From: an uncultured Prevotellaceae bacterium
Lineage (GTDB): Bacteria; Bacteroidota; Bacteroidia; Bacteroidales; Bacteroidaceae
Length of the DNA: 64,000 nucleotides
Reading direction: 5' to 3'
NCBI GenBank assembly: GCA_946404865.1
Contig: CAMJFC010000005.1
Span: 26,427-90,426, forward strand
Shown piece after piece: positions 48,856 through 58,738 of this stretch; within the stretch, counting starts at the first letter, position 1; each line of letters starts with the position of its first letter. Under the pieces are notes generated by a model, which saw only the letters and a list, made by a program, of their open reading frames with translations, had not been told where the DNA came from and made no database searches. Made by a program: the position numbers and the translations under genes.

Positions 48856-51800
48856 ATGAAACAACCTTTGAAACTGAGATACCTTTTCTTTTCGCTGATG
48901 GCGTGTTTTTGGGCCGCTTTCGGTTGTCGGGCTGAGGCACAGTCGGTGGTGTTCCGCCATTTGGGCGTACGCGACGGTTTGTCGAGCAGTCAGGTCAACT
49001 GTGTCTATCGTGATTCGCGTGGTTTCCTGTGGCTGGGCACCGCGTCAGGACTCGACCGCTTCGACGGTTTCCGCTTCAAAAACTACTATCACACCAATGC
49101 GCCTGATGCGTTGCCGGACAACAGCGTGTCGGACATTCAAGAGGATGCCGAGGGCAACCTGTGGTTGCACACCTCGCGCGGATGGTGCCGCTTTGACACC
49201 CGTACCGAGCGTTTCGACAGTGAACTCACCCAATGGCTCTCACAACGGGGCATCAGCGGGGCGGTCGAATGTCTTTGCATTGACGGTCAGAAGAATATGT
49301 GGCTTACCTCTTACGATAGGGGATGCTACTACCGTTCGGCCGACGGCGCCACCTTGCTTCATTTTCCTGAAGGGGGCGTGGGGAATAACGTGCTGCCCCA
49401 AGGCGATGTGACGGATATCGCTACAGACGGCAACTGTGCCGTGCTCATCTACAACGACGGTACGATAGTGGAGGTTGATGCGCAGCAGAAACGCATGATC
49501 CGCACCGACCGTTATATTCCTGAACATGACCCGGGACAACACCATGAGGCCTACAGCATCTTCATCGATGCTTATCACCAATATTGGATTGGAGCTAATA
49601 ATCTGACCTTAGTATGCGACGGCCGCACCCGTCAGTGGCATGGTTCGGTGGCGGCCTTCCTCCAATCCCGTGGCTTTTCCATCGCCGAGACTCATATCTG
49701 GGTGAAGGATGTGGTCTCGGCTCCTGACGGCTCTGTATGGGTGGCCACCGACCACGACGGACTGTTGCGCATCAACCCCCATACCAAGCAACTGACACAG
49801 TGGCTCAACGATAAAAAAGACGATAGTTCACTGCCCGATAATACCGTCAACAGCCTCTGCATGGAATCCGACGGTTCGCTGTGGCTGGGCACTTACAAAA
49901 ACGGAATGGCCTACTGCACCGACAGTCAGACACGTTTCCGTACGTACGACATCGGCGATGTCTGTACCATCTGCGAAGACGGGACAGGCCGATGGTGGTG
50001 TGGTACCAACGACAAAGGTATTGTCTGCTTTGACCCCGCAACAGGCGAGAGCCGGCTCTATCAGCAGGCGCAGACGCATTTGGGAACCGACATCGTGGTG
50101 AGCAGCCTGGCTGCCCGTGACGGTTCATTATGGTTTGGCACGTACAATGGTGGAATGGCGCATTATCGTGACGGACAGTTTCAAGCCTTCAGGGCACAGG
50201 AGGGCGGTCTGGCCAATGACAATGTTTGGGCATTGGCGCAGACGGTTGAAGGGAATATCATCATCGGCACACTCGGAGCGGGTGTGCAAATCCTCAATCC
50301 GCAAACCACACAGTTCACGACACTCAACCAGCAAAACTCGAAGTTACCCAGCGATTTTATCTCATCGCTCTATTTAGACAGCCGCGGCAGTGTTTATGTC
50401 GGGCATGGCTCCTTTTATTCTGTGCTTGACCCAGTGACACGAACGCTGACCAATGAACTGACTGACAACCGCGGTCTGCCGTCGCTCTCGCCCATGGTCA
50501 ACCAAATCACTGTCGATTCGCGCCAACTGGTGTGGTTGGCGACGGCTTCGGGCGCTGTCATGTACGACCCGCAGACGGGACAGTTAGAGTCCGTGGAGCA
50601 GTTGCATGGCAACATGGGCAGTGTGGCGTGTAGTGTGGCTGAGGGTACTGACGGCAGCGTGTGGGTGGTCTGGGACCATGCGGTGGCACACGTCAAAGTG
50701 AGCAAGGATGCAAACGGGAAATGGCAGCTCTTCACGACGTACTATGATGAACTCGATGGTCTGCAGAGCCGGCAGTTCAATTACCGTGCCCTTCTTGTCA
50801 CGTCGAAAGGCGATGTGGTGATTGGTGGACAAGATGGTATCAGCGTCATGCCCGCAGGGGCTTTTGCACAGACAACCCCGCAGGCGGGCGTGCTCTTCAG
50901 CGGCGTGCTTCTCTTCGACCATCAACTGACAGCGGGCGAGGAGTACGACGGGCGTGTGGTGTTCGATGAAGACGTTAACGAGAGCCGTCAACTGCGTTTG
51001 AGTTATGCCGACAAGGCGTTCACCATACTTCTGGCTACCAACCATCCCACCGTGCCGGAGAAGTCGCGTTTCCTCTATCGGCTGAAAGGCTTTGCTGATG
51101 AGCGGTGGCAGCTCACCCCAGAGGGACAGCCACAGGTCACTTATACCAACCTGTCGCCCGGCACCTATCATCTTGAGGTGAAGCTTGTCTATCATGATGG
51201 CACTATCGCCGACGAGGTGCACACCCTCACCATCATCATCACACCGCCGTTTTATCTTACACCATGGGCGTTTCTCCTCTATGCTCTGGCTATTTTAGCC
51301 GTGGCATGGCTCGCCTATCGGTATGTTACCCGTCGGCAGCAGGCTCGGCACCAGATGGAACGCATGGAGGCTGAAGCACAGCAGAGCAAGGAGATAGAGG
51401 AGATGAAGGTCGATTTCTTCACCAATGTGAGCCATGAGTTGCGCACCCCTCTCACGCTCATCATCTCGCCCCTTGACAACATGATTCGCAAGGAGGATAA
51501 TCCCGAGCGGAAAACAGCGCTGTCGCTCATGTATCGCAATGCGCAAAGGTTGTTGGCCATGGTCAACCAGATTCTGGACTTCAATAAGTTGGAGCGCCAA
51601 CAGCCCCATTTGCATTTGTCGAATGCGGATATCGTGGCGTTCATCGAAGATATATGCCAGTCGTTTAAATGGCTGGCGGAGCGGAAAATCACACTCAGCT
51701 TTGAACCGCAAGTGAAATCGCTCACGATGTCTTTCGACGGCGACAAATTACGGAAAATCATGTATAATCTGCTCTCCAACGCCTATAAGTTCACGCCGGC

Positions 51801-53043
51801 TGGCGGCATAGTCGCAGTGGCGGTGCGTCCGCTTGGTACGGAACTGGTGGAAATCAGTGTGGCTGATTCGGGACAAGGAATCTCCGATGCGGACAAACAT
51901 CTGGTATTTGAGCGCTTCTACCAGATTCATGACAGTGCTCACGCCCAGGCTGGCGGCAGTGGGGTGGGGCTCCACTTGGTGAAGGTCTTTGCCGAACTGC
52001 ATGGGGGCTCCGTCGCCGTTGCCGACCGTGAGGGAGGCGGCACGGTGTTCACCGTCACCCTGCCTGTCGGTGAGTCTCTTCCTGATGGGAAAGAAATGCC
52101 GAAGGGACATGTCGGGGGATATGTCGAGGGGCAAGAAACAAGGGGCGTGGGGCATGTTGAGGGACATGTCGATGGGCAAGAAACAAGGGACATGGAACAG
52201 GAGAATACTCCTGAATCCTCAAATCTCAACTCCCAACCCTCACATCTCCTTGTGGTCGATGACTCGGAAGACTTCCTTTCCTTCATGGTTGAAATCTTGT
52301 CCGACCGTTACCAGGTTACCACGGCTTCCGATGGCTTGGAGGCATTGGAGGCTATCCGACAGAATCTGCCCGATGTGGTGCTGAGTGATGTGATGATGCC
52401 GCGCATGGATGGTATTGAACTGTGCCGCCGTGTGAAGGCCGACCCGGTGATGGCGCAGATTCCCTTCGTCATGCTGACGGCCCGACTCACCGACGAACAG
52501 AAGATTGAGGGCATGGAACAAGGGGCCGACGATTATATCACCAAACCTTTTAATATCGATCTGCTCTACCTGCGCATTGACAATCTGCTCAAGTGGAAAT
52601 CGCAGTCATCCGCTCCCGCTCCAGCCATACCGGTGGAACCTGCCGTCAAGTATGTGCCTGCTATCACCGAAGAGAAAATCACCTCGGTGGACGAGCAGTT
52701 CGTGCAAAAGGCCACGGCCTACGTGGAGCAGCATCTTGCCGACACCGAACTGACCGTTGAGATGATGAGCGAGGCGATGAACATGTCGCGCGTCAATTTC
52801 TACAAACGCATGCTCTCGCTCACGGGTTCCACACCGTCTGAGTTCATCCGTCTCATCCGTATGCGCCATGCCGCGAGGCTGCTGCGAGAGGGCAAATACG
52901 GGGTGAGCGAGGTGGCTTACCGTGTCGGTTTCAACAATCCCCGTTATTTCTCCAAGTATTTCCGTGAGTTGTATGGCGTCATCCCCTCACAGTATAAAGA
53001 GTCTCCTGAAACCCTACCCGATGCAGAGGGCACGGATTCTTAA
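48856..53043 (+). CDS. Hybrid two-component system regulator (HTCS) of the glycan locus
   Basis: The start is at ATG 48856 (1395 residues), which gives a signal peptide (to about AEAQ). The periplasmic sensor (to about 810) is two propellers of Reg_prop repeats (such as SLWLGTYKNGMAYC) plus a Y_Y_Y domain. A membrane helix (PWAFLLYALAILAVAWLAY) is followed by HisKA with the phospho-His in NVSHELRTPLT, an ATPase domain (GGSGVGLHLVKVF), a receiver with Asp in VVLSDVMMPRMDG, and an AraC helix-turn-helix at the end. It senses an imported oligosaccharide and switches on the locus. The kinase-receiver linker (DNA 52087-52250) holds a 45-base duplication with GGGCAAGAAACAAGGG units, a repeat-derived linker. 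Confidence 0.95.
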   Translation: MKQPLKLRYLFFSLMACFWAAFGCRAEAQSVVFRHLGVRDGLSSSQVNCVYRDSRGFLWLGTASGLDRFDGFRFKNYYHTNAPDALPDNSVSDIQEDAEGNLWLHTSRGWCRFDTRTERFDSELTQWLSQRGISGAVECLCIDGQKNMWLTSYDRGCYYRSADGATLLHFPEGGVGNNVLPQGDVTDIATDGNCAVLIYNDGTIVEVDAQQKRMIRTDRYIPEHDPGQHHEAYSIFIDAYHQYWIGANNLTLVCDGRTRQWHGSVAAFLQSRGFSIAETHIWVKDVVSAPDGSVWVATDHDGLLRINPHTKQLTQWLNDKKDDSSLPDNTVNSLCMESDGSLWLGTYKNGMAYCTDSQTRFRTYDIGDVCTICEDGTGRWWCGTNDKGIVCFDPATGESRLYQQAQTHLGTDIVVSSLAARDGSLWFGTYNGGMAHYRDGQFQAFRAQEGGLANDNVWALAQTVEGNIIIGTLGAGVQILNPQTTQFTTLNQQNSKLPSDFISSLYLDSRGSVYVGHGSFYSVLDPVTRTLTNELTDNRGLPSLSPMVNQITVDSRQLVWLATASGAVMYDPQTGQLESVEQLHGNMGSVACSVAEGTDGSVWVVWDHAVAHVKVSKDANGKWQLFTTYYDELDGLQSRQFNYRALLVTSKGDVVIGGQDGISVMPAGAFAQTTPQAGVLFSGVLLFDHQLTAGEEYDGRVVFDEDVNESRQLRLSYADKAFTILLATNHPTVPEKSRFLYRLKGFADERWQLTPEGQPQVTYTNLSPGTYHLEVKLVYHDGTIADEVHTLTIIITPPFYLTPWAFLLYALAILAVAWLAYRYVTRRQQARHQMERMEAEAQQSKEIEEMKVDFFTNVSHELRTPLTLIISPLDNMIRKEDNPERKTALSLMYRNAQRLLAMVNQILDFNKLERQQPHLHLSNADIVAFIEDICQSFKWLAERKITLSFEPQVKSLTMSFDGDKLRKIMYNLLSNAYKFTPAGGIVAVAVRPLGTELVEISVADSGQGISDADKHLVFERFYQIHDSAHAQAGGSGVGLHLVKVFAELHGGSVAVADREGGGTVFTVTLPVGESLPDGKEMPKGHVGGYVEGQETRGVGHVEGHVDGQETRDMEQENTPESSNLNSQPSHLLVVDDSEDFLSFMVEILSDRYQVTTASDGLEALEAIRQNLPDVVLSDVMMPRMDGIELCRRVKADPVMAQIPFVMLTARLTDEQKIEGMEQGADDYITKPFNIDLLYLRIDNLLKWKSQSSAPAPAIPVEPAVKYVPAITEEKITSVDEQFVQKATAYVEQHLADTELTVEMMSEAMNMSRVNFYKRMLSLTGSTPSEFIRLIRMRHAARLLREGKYGVSEVAYRVGFNNPRYFSKYFRELYGVIPSQYKESPETLPDAEGTDS

Positions 53044-53105
53044 ACATTTAACATACCAATCATATTTTTGAAACATACGATTGGCGTTTTATACTATTTT
53101 TTCCG

Positions 53106-53113
53106 TAACTTTG
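53106..53113 (+). promoter_or_regulatory. TAACTTTG -7 box for the GH31-GH2 operon
   Basis: A perfect TAnnTTTG match 46 bases before the GH31 start; a TTG (53081-53083) lies 22 bases upstream. It marks a transcript separate from the regulator gene. Confidence 0.65.
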
Positions 53114-53159
53114 CACCTGTTAATCGATTAGGAAATATCAATCAACTACAAACGTCATA

Positions 53160-56096
53160 ATGAAAAACCTAAAAACATTTGTCTCAGCATGTCTGTTGTT
53201 CTTCGCAACGGCTGTGAGCGCCGCCGACTACAATGTCAGCGGTGGGTATGTCACCATACCCGTGAAAAACCCGGTCAGCAACGGTCCGCGCGTGGTCCGG
53301 CTGCAAGTCATCAACGACAATATCATCCGTGTGCAGGCCACACCGGAGAGTGAACTGCCACAAAAGGAGAGTCTCATCATTGTGGACCAGGCCACATTTA
53401 AGGCGTTCCACGTGTCAGAGAACGGCAACACCGTGGAGGTGAAAACGAAAAACGTGAAAGCCATTGTTGATACCGCTACCGGACGCGTGTCGTTCGAAGA
53501 TAAAAATGGACGCCAACTGCTGCAAGAACAAGCACAGCAGGGAAAGACCTTCCAACCCTTCACCGTGCCTGACCGTGAGGTGGGCGTGGGGACGCTGACA
53601 GAGAAAGAGCGCCACGGATGGACTTGGAACGCTGTTTTTGACAGTCCCGACGATGAGGCTTTCTATGGTCTGGGACAGCATCAGGCCGAGGAACTCAACA
53701 TGAAGGGTAAGAACGAAGACCTCTTCCAATATAATACTAAGGTGAGTGTGCCTTTCGTGGTCAGCAACCGAAACTATGGCATCCTTTGGGACTCTTATAG
53801 TTATTGCCGCTGGGGCAATCCCAACGAATACCTGCAACTGAACCGTGCCTTCACCCTCTATGACAAAAACGGCAACAAAGGGTCGCTCACAGGTACTTAT
53901 ACCGACCTCAAAGGCAATCAGATTGAGCGTGCCGAAGACAGCATCTACTATGAGTTCGCGCTGCCCGAACTGGCATGGGGCAACAGCAAGGATCTCGGTG
54001 TGGCGAATCTGCCGAAGGGATTCAAACTCAACGGGTCAAAAGTGGTCTATGAGGGCTATCTCGAGGCTCCCGTCACCAACAACTATCATTTCATCCTCTA
54101 CTATGCCGGTTACATGAAAGTGTTCATCGGCGGTAAAGAGGTGGTGTCTGAGCGTTGGCGCACCGCATGGAACCCCAATTCATATAAGTTCACCTGCCAG
54201 TTGAAGAAAGGTGAGCGCACGCCCTTCCGCATCGAATGGGCACCCGATGGCGATGTGTCGTACTGTGGACTGCGGGTGGCTGCTCCGGCTACCGACAAGG
54301 AGCAAGGACGTCTGAGCATCTGGAGTGAGATGTCGCGCGATATGGACTATTATTTCATTGCAGGCGACAACCTCGACCAGGTGATTAGCGGATATCGTAC
54401 CTTGACCGGCAAATCGCCCGTCTATCCGAAATGGGTGCTCGGTTTTTGGCAGAGCCGCGAGCGTTACACGTCGTCTCAACAAATCGAAGAGACGCTGGCG
54501 GAGTTCCGCAGCCGCCACATCCCCGTGGATAATATCGTACAGGACTGGAACTACTGGAAACTCGACTCATGGGGTGACCACACCTTCGAGGCGGCACGCT
54601 TCCCCAATCCGCAGGCCATGCTCGACAGCGTGCATGCCATGCACGGACGTTTCATGATTTCGGTCTGGCCAAAATTCTACTGCTCGGTCAAGAACTATAA
54701 GGAACTGGATGCCAAAGGATGGATTTACCATCAGGCGGTGAAAGATTCTATCTACGACTGGCTCGGATATATGGGCTCGTTCTATGATGCTTACTCTGAT
54801 GGTGCACGCAAGATGTTCTGGCGGCAGATGGACGAGAATCTCTTCACCAAATATAATTATGGGATTGATGCTTGGTGGATGGATGCCTCCGAACCCAACG
54901 TGCGCGACTGCACCCCGATGTGGTATCGCAAGGCGCTCTCCGGTCCTACAGCCCTCGGTTCTTCTACCGAATACTTCAATGCTTATTCCATCGTCAATGC
55001 GGATGCCATCTACAATGGTCAGCGTTCTGTCAGACCCAATCAGCAACGTGTGTTCCTGCTCACCCGTAGCGGTTTCGCAGGCGAACAGCGTTATTCCACC
55101 GCCACTTGGAGTGGTGATATCGGCACACGCTGGGAGGATATGCGGGCGCAGATGACCGCCGGACTCAACTACTGTATCAGCGGACTGCCCTTCTGGGGAA
55201 TGGACCAAGGCGGATTCTGCGTCGAAAACCGTTTCGTCTCGGCACAGCAACTCTACGACAAGACGGGTTATGAGAATGCCGATTTGAAAGAGTGGCGCGA
55301 ATTGCAGACCCGCTGGAACCAGTTCGGATGCTTCATTCCGCTCTACCGCGCACACGGTCAATGGCCGCTGCGCGAGGTGTGGAACATCGCTCCCGAACAG
55401 CATCCCGCCTATAAGACCATCGTATGGTACGACCGTCTGCGCTACCATCTCATGCCGTATCTCTACTCGATGGCTGGATGGGCACATTTCAACGACTATA
55501 CGCTCATGCGTGCCCTCGTGATGGACTTCAACGGCGACAACCGCATCTATGACATCAAGGACCAGTGGATGTTCGGACCCTCGCTCATGGCTTGTCCTGT
55601 GGGCTACTATCAGCAATACAACCGCGAGGTGTATCTGCCCAAACAGTGTGGTTGGTATGACTTCTACACGGGTCGTCACTACAACGGCGGACAGACCATC
55701 ACGGCCGACGCTCCCTACGAGAAGATTCCGGTGTTCGTGCCCGAAGGTGCCATCCTGCCCCTCGGACCGGCCATGGAGTGGAGCGATGAGAAACCTGCAG
55801 AACTCATCAACCTCTATGTCTATGCCGGACGTAACGCCTCCTTCCAACTCTACGAGGATGAGGGTGTCAACTACAACTATGAGAAGGGCAAATATGCCAC
55901 CATCGACATCACTTACGATGATGTGAAGAAGACCGTGACCATCGGCGCCCGCAAAGGGTCGTTCGACGGCATGCTCAAAAACCGCCGCTTCAATGTGGTT
56001 TATGTCACTCCTTCCGATGCCAAAGCGCTCGACCTCAATGCGCCTGTTGGCAAGATGGTGAACTATAGCGGTAAACAAGTGGTGGTGAAACTCTGA
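53160..56096 (+). CDS. GH31 alpha-xylosidase-like enzyme with a PA14 insert
   Basis: This 978-residue exported protein has a signal peptide ending ATAVSA. The N-terminal beta domain is followed by the start of the GH31 pattern (DSPDDEAFYGLGQHQ). A PA14-type insert lies at about residues 270-390 (VYEGYLEAPVTNNYHFILYY, KVFIGGKEVVSE). The catalytic barrel carries the nucleophile Asp in IDAWWMDASEPN and the acid/base Asp in TWSGDIGTRWEDM. A PA14 insert at this place is known from the alpha-xylosidases BoGH31A and CjXyl31A. The enzyme likely removes the terminal xylose from xyloglucan oligosaccharides in the periplasm. GH2 follows in the same direction. Confidence 0.9.
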   Translation: MKNLKTFVSACLLFFATAVSAADYNVSGGYVTIPVKNPVSNGPRVVRLQVINDNIIRVQATPESELPQKESLIIVDQATFKAFHVSENGNTVEVKTKNVKAIVDTATGRVSFEDKNGRQLLQEQAQQGKTFQPFTVPDREVGVGTLTEKERHGWTWNAVFDSPDDEAFYGLGQHQAEELNMKGKNEDLFQYNTKVSVPFVVSNRNYGILWDSYSYCRWGNPNEYLQLNRAFTLYDKNGNKGSLTGTYTDLKGNQIERAEDSIYYEFALPELAWGNSKDLGVANLPKGFKLNGSKVVYEGYLEAPVTNNYHFILYYAGYMKVFIGGKEVVSERWRTAWNPNSYKFTCQLKKGERTPFRIEWAPDGDVSYCGLRVAAPATDKEQGRLSIWSEMSRDMDYYFIAGDNLDQVISGYRTLTGKSPVYPKWVLGFWQSRERYTSSQQIEETLAEFRSRHIPVDNIVQDWNYWKLDSWGDHTFEAARFPNPQAMLDSVHAMHGRFMISVWPKFYCSVKNYKELDAKGWIYHQAVKDSIYDWLGYMGSFYDAYSDGARKMFWRQMDENLFTKYNYGIDAWWMDASEPNVRDCTPMWYRKALSGPTALGSSTEYFNAYSIVNADAIYNGQRSVRPNQQRVFLLTRSGFAGEQRYSTATWSGDIGTRWEDMRAQMTAGLNYCISGLPFWGMDQGGFCVENRFVSAQQLYDKTGYENADLKEWRELQTRWNQFGCFIPLYRAHGQWPLREVWNIAPEQHPAYKTIVWYDRLRYHLMPYLYSMAGWAHFNDYTLMRALVMDFNGDNRIYDIKDQWMFGPSLMACPVGYYQQYNREVYLPKQCGWYDFYTGRHYNGGQTITADAPYEKIPVFVPEGAILPLGPAMEWSDEKPAELINLYVYAGRNASFQLYEDEGVNYNYEKGKYATIDITYDDVKKTVTIGARKGSFDGMLKNRRFNVVYVTPSDAKALDLNAPVGKMVNYSGKQVVVKL

Positions 56097-56147
56097 TTCA
56101 AACCGACTATTCGGTGTAACACCAGCAATGTTTTTTTGGGGAAAGAA

Positions 56148-58640
56148 ATGAAAAAACTGTTATTTATAGTATTTGCGTTGGTGGCCATGTCGGCGTCTGC
56201 CCGCGACCGGCAGAACATCGACTTCGACTGGCGTTTCATTCTCGCCGACACGGCACAGTTTGCAAACCCTGATTACAGCGACGCGCACTGGCGGCTGCTC
56301 GACTTACCGCACGACTGGGCCATCGAGGGCGACTTCCATGCCGGCAACCCCTCGGGGGCGGGTGGGGGAGCGCTCCCCGGCGGCATAGGGTGGTATCGCA
56401 AGCATATCAATATCACTTCACTCACCTCTTATCCCTCACCCCTTACTTTCATTGAGTTCGACGGTGTCTATATGAATTCCACCGTCTATGTCAACGGTCA
56501 GGAGGTGGGTTTCCGCCCTTACGGTTACAGTTCCTTCGAGTATGACATCACGCCTTATCTCCATGAGGGTGATAATGTTATTGCCGTGCGGGTGGACAAT
56601 AGCGACCAACCCAACTCGCGCTGGTATAGCGGTTGCGGCATCTACCGGCATGTGTGGCTCACCCGCACCCATCCCGTGCACGTGGCGCACTGGGGCACGC
56701 ATGTGGTCACCACTGCCGATGGCAAAGTCAGTGTTGAGGTGACGCTCGATGCGCCTCAGGGTTCCATGGGCACCTACACCATCCGTAATACCGTGGTGGA
56801 TGCGAACGGGAAGGCGCTGACATCTAAATCGGCCCGGCTGTCGATGGCCAAAGGAAAGGTTTCAACCACGACGCTCTCTGTTGCACGGCCCCGCTTATGG
56901 TCGGTCAGCGACCCCAAGTTATATACGGTTCGCACGGAGGTGCTCGAGGGCAAGGATGTCATCGATGAGGTGACGACCACCACAGGGTTCCGCTCCTTCC
57001 GTTTCGACCCGCAGAAAGGATTCTCGCTCAACGGCGTGTCGATGAAAATCAACGGCGTTTGCGAGCATCACGACCTCGGCTGTCTGGGTGCCGCCATCCA
57101 TGAGGATGCGTTGCACCGTCAACTCGCCATCCTCCGTGAGATGGGTGTGAATGCTATCCGCTGCTCGCATAATCCGCCCGCACCCGAACTGCTCAATATG
57201 TGCGACTCGATGGGCTTCATCGTCATGGACGAGTCGTTCGACATGTGGCGGCGTAAGAAGACACAGAACGACTACGCACGGTTCTTCGACGAGTGGCACG
57301 AGCGCGACCTCACCGACCTCGTCTTGCGCGACCGCAACCACCCCTCTATCCTGATGTGGAGCATCGGCAACGAGGTGCTCGAACAATGGTCATCGGCTGA
57401 GGCTGACACGCTGACGCTTGAACAGGCCAACCTCATTCTCAATGCCGGACACGATGCCTCGACGCTCGCTAAAGATGGCGAGATGAGCGTCAACTCGCTC
57501 CTCACGCAACATCTGGCTGAGATCGTGAAGCGTTACGACACCACACGTCCCATCACGGCTGGTTGCAACGAGCCCGACCCCAACAACCACCTCTTTAAAA
57601 GCGGTGCCATCGACATCATCGGCTTCAATTACCACCATCAGTGGGTGAAGGATGTGCCGAAGAATTTCCCCGGCAAACCTTTCATCTTCAGCGAGAGTGT
57701 CTCTGCCTTGCAGACGCGCGATAATTACTGGATGCCGAGCGACAGCATTTTCAAAGCGCCCCAAGAGTGGTGGCTGCCCTATACGCACCCCTCTTTTATG
57801 TGTAGTGCCTACGACAATATGCACGCCTCGTGGAGTAGCACGCACGAACAGACATGGGATGTGGTGAAGCACAATGACTTCGTGGGCGGCCAGTTCATCT
57901 GGACGGGTTTCGATTATATCGGCGAACCCACACCGTATTCTTTCCCGGCCCGCAGCAGTTATTTCGGCATCATCGACTTGGCGGGATTCCCCAAAGATGT
58001 GTATTACATGTATCAGAGTGAATGGACAGATAAAGATGTGCTCCATCTCTTCCCGCATTGGAACCACATCCCCGGTGATACCATCGACATGTGGTGTTAT
58101 TACAATCATGCCGACGAGGTGGAACTCTTTATCAACGGTCGCAGCCAGGGAATACGAAGCAAATCTCTCACCTCTCATCCTTCATCTCTCAACTCTGAAT
58201 ACCATGTCGCATGGCGCGTGGTGTATGAACCCGGCGAGGTGAAGGTGGTGGCACGCAAAGACGGTCGTCAGGTGGGCGAACAAACCATCCGCACGGCGGG
58301 TACGCCCGACCATATCCGCCTGACAGCAGACCGCACGTCGCTTGCCGCTGATGGCCGTAGCATGGCTTTTGTCACGGTCGAGGTGGTTGATAAGGATGGC
58401 AATCGCTGTCCATTGGCCGAAAACCAGATTGTCTTTCAGGTGGATGGTGCGGCGCTGATTGCCGGCGTGGACAACGGTTGTCAGACCTCGATGGAGCGTT
58501 TCAAGGCCGACCGGCGTAAAGCCTTCTTCGGCAAATGTCTCGTCGTCCTTCAGCACGACCGCCACAAGTCGGGCCCCGTCACCCTCACCGCCCGTGCCGC
58601 CGACCTCAAAGAGGCCAAGGTGTCTTTGGATATTGAGTGA
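56148..58640 (+). CDS. GH2 beta-galactosidase-like enzyme with two repeat-derived loops
   Basis: The start is ATG 56148 (830 residues), giving the signal MKKLLFIVFALVAMSASA. Domains: N-terminal jelly roll (WRLLDLPHDWAIEGDF, WYRKHI), an Ig-like domain, the GH2 barrel with acid/base Glu in LMWSIGNEVLE and nucleophile in FIFSESVSAL, then DUF4982-like and Big-type domains. Activity is probably beta-galactosidase on galactosylated xyloglucan oligosaccharides. At about 56411-56450 and 58161-58198 the DNA turns into TCACCTCTTATCCCTCACC and TCTCACCTCTCATCCTTCA tracts, read as SLTSYPSPL and SLTSHPSSL. Both replace the usual short surface loops, and the frame is intact. Confidence 0.88.
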   Translation: MKKLLFIVFALVAMSASARDRQNIDFDWRFILADTAQFANPDYSDAHWRLLDLPHDWAIEGDFHAGNPSGAGGGALPGGIGWYRKHINITSLTSYPSPLTFIEFDGVYMNSTVYVNGQEVGFRPYGYSSFEYDITPYLHEGDNVIAVRVDNSDQPNSRWYSGCGIYRHVWLTRTHPVHVAHWGTHVVTTADGKVSVEVTLDAPQGSMGTYTIRNTVVDANGKALTSKSARLSMAKGKVSTTTLSVARPRLWSVSDPKLYTVRTEVLEGKDVIDEVTTTTGFRSFRFDPQKGFSLNGVSMKINGVCEHHDLGCLGAAIHEDALHRQLAILREMGVNAIRCSHNPPAPELLNMCDSMGFIVMDESFDMWRRKKTQNDYARFFDEWHERDLTDLVLRDRNHPSILMWSIGNEVLEQWSSAEADTLTLEQANLILNAGHDASTLAKDGEMSVNSLLTQHLAEIVKRYDTTRPITAGCNEPDPNNHLFKSGAIDIIGFNYHHQWVKDVPKNFPGKPFIFSESVSALQTRDNYWMPSDSIFKAPQEWWLPYTHPSFMCSAYDNMHASWSSTHEQTWDVVKHNDFVGGQFIWTGFDYIGEPTPYSFPARSSYFGIIDLAGFPKDVYYMYQSEWTDKDVLHLFPHWNHIPGDTIDMWCYYNHADEVELFINGRSQGIRSKSLTSHPSSLNSEYHVAWRVVYEPGEVKVVARKDGRQVGEQTIRTAGTPDHIRLTADRTSLAADGRSMAFVTVEVVDKDGNRCPLAENQIVFQVDGAALIAGVDNGCQTSMERFKADRRKAFFGKCLVVLQHDRHKSGPVTLTARAADLKEAKVSLDIE

Positions 58641-58738
58641 TACAAGCCTGTGTGGAGACAGGAAGACGTCAGCAACGAAATAATCCCGTCGGACGTAAAA
58701 AAACATCGAAAGGTGTGGTCAAATCAATTTTTATGCCT

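Noticed and set aside
54567..56078. A 503-residue open frame on the minus strand
   Set aside because: Antisense to GH31, whose catalytic motifs are intact; the composition is rich in His, Val and Gly as expected of a shadow frame.
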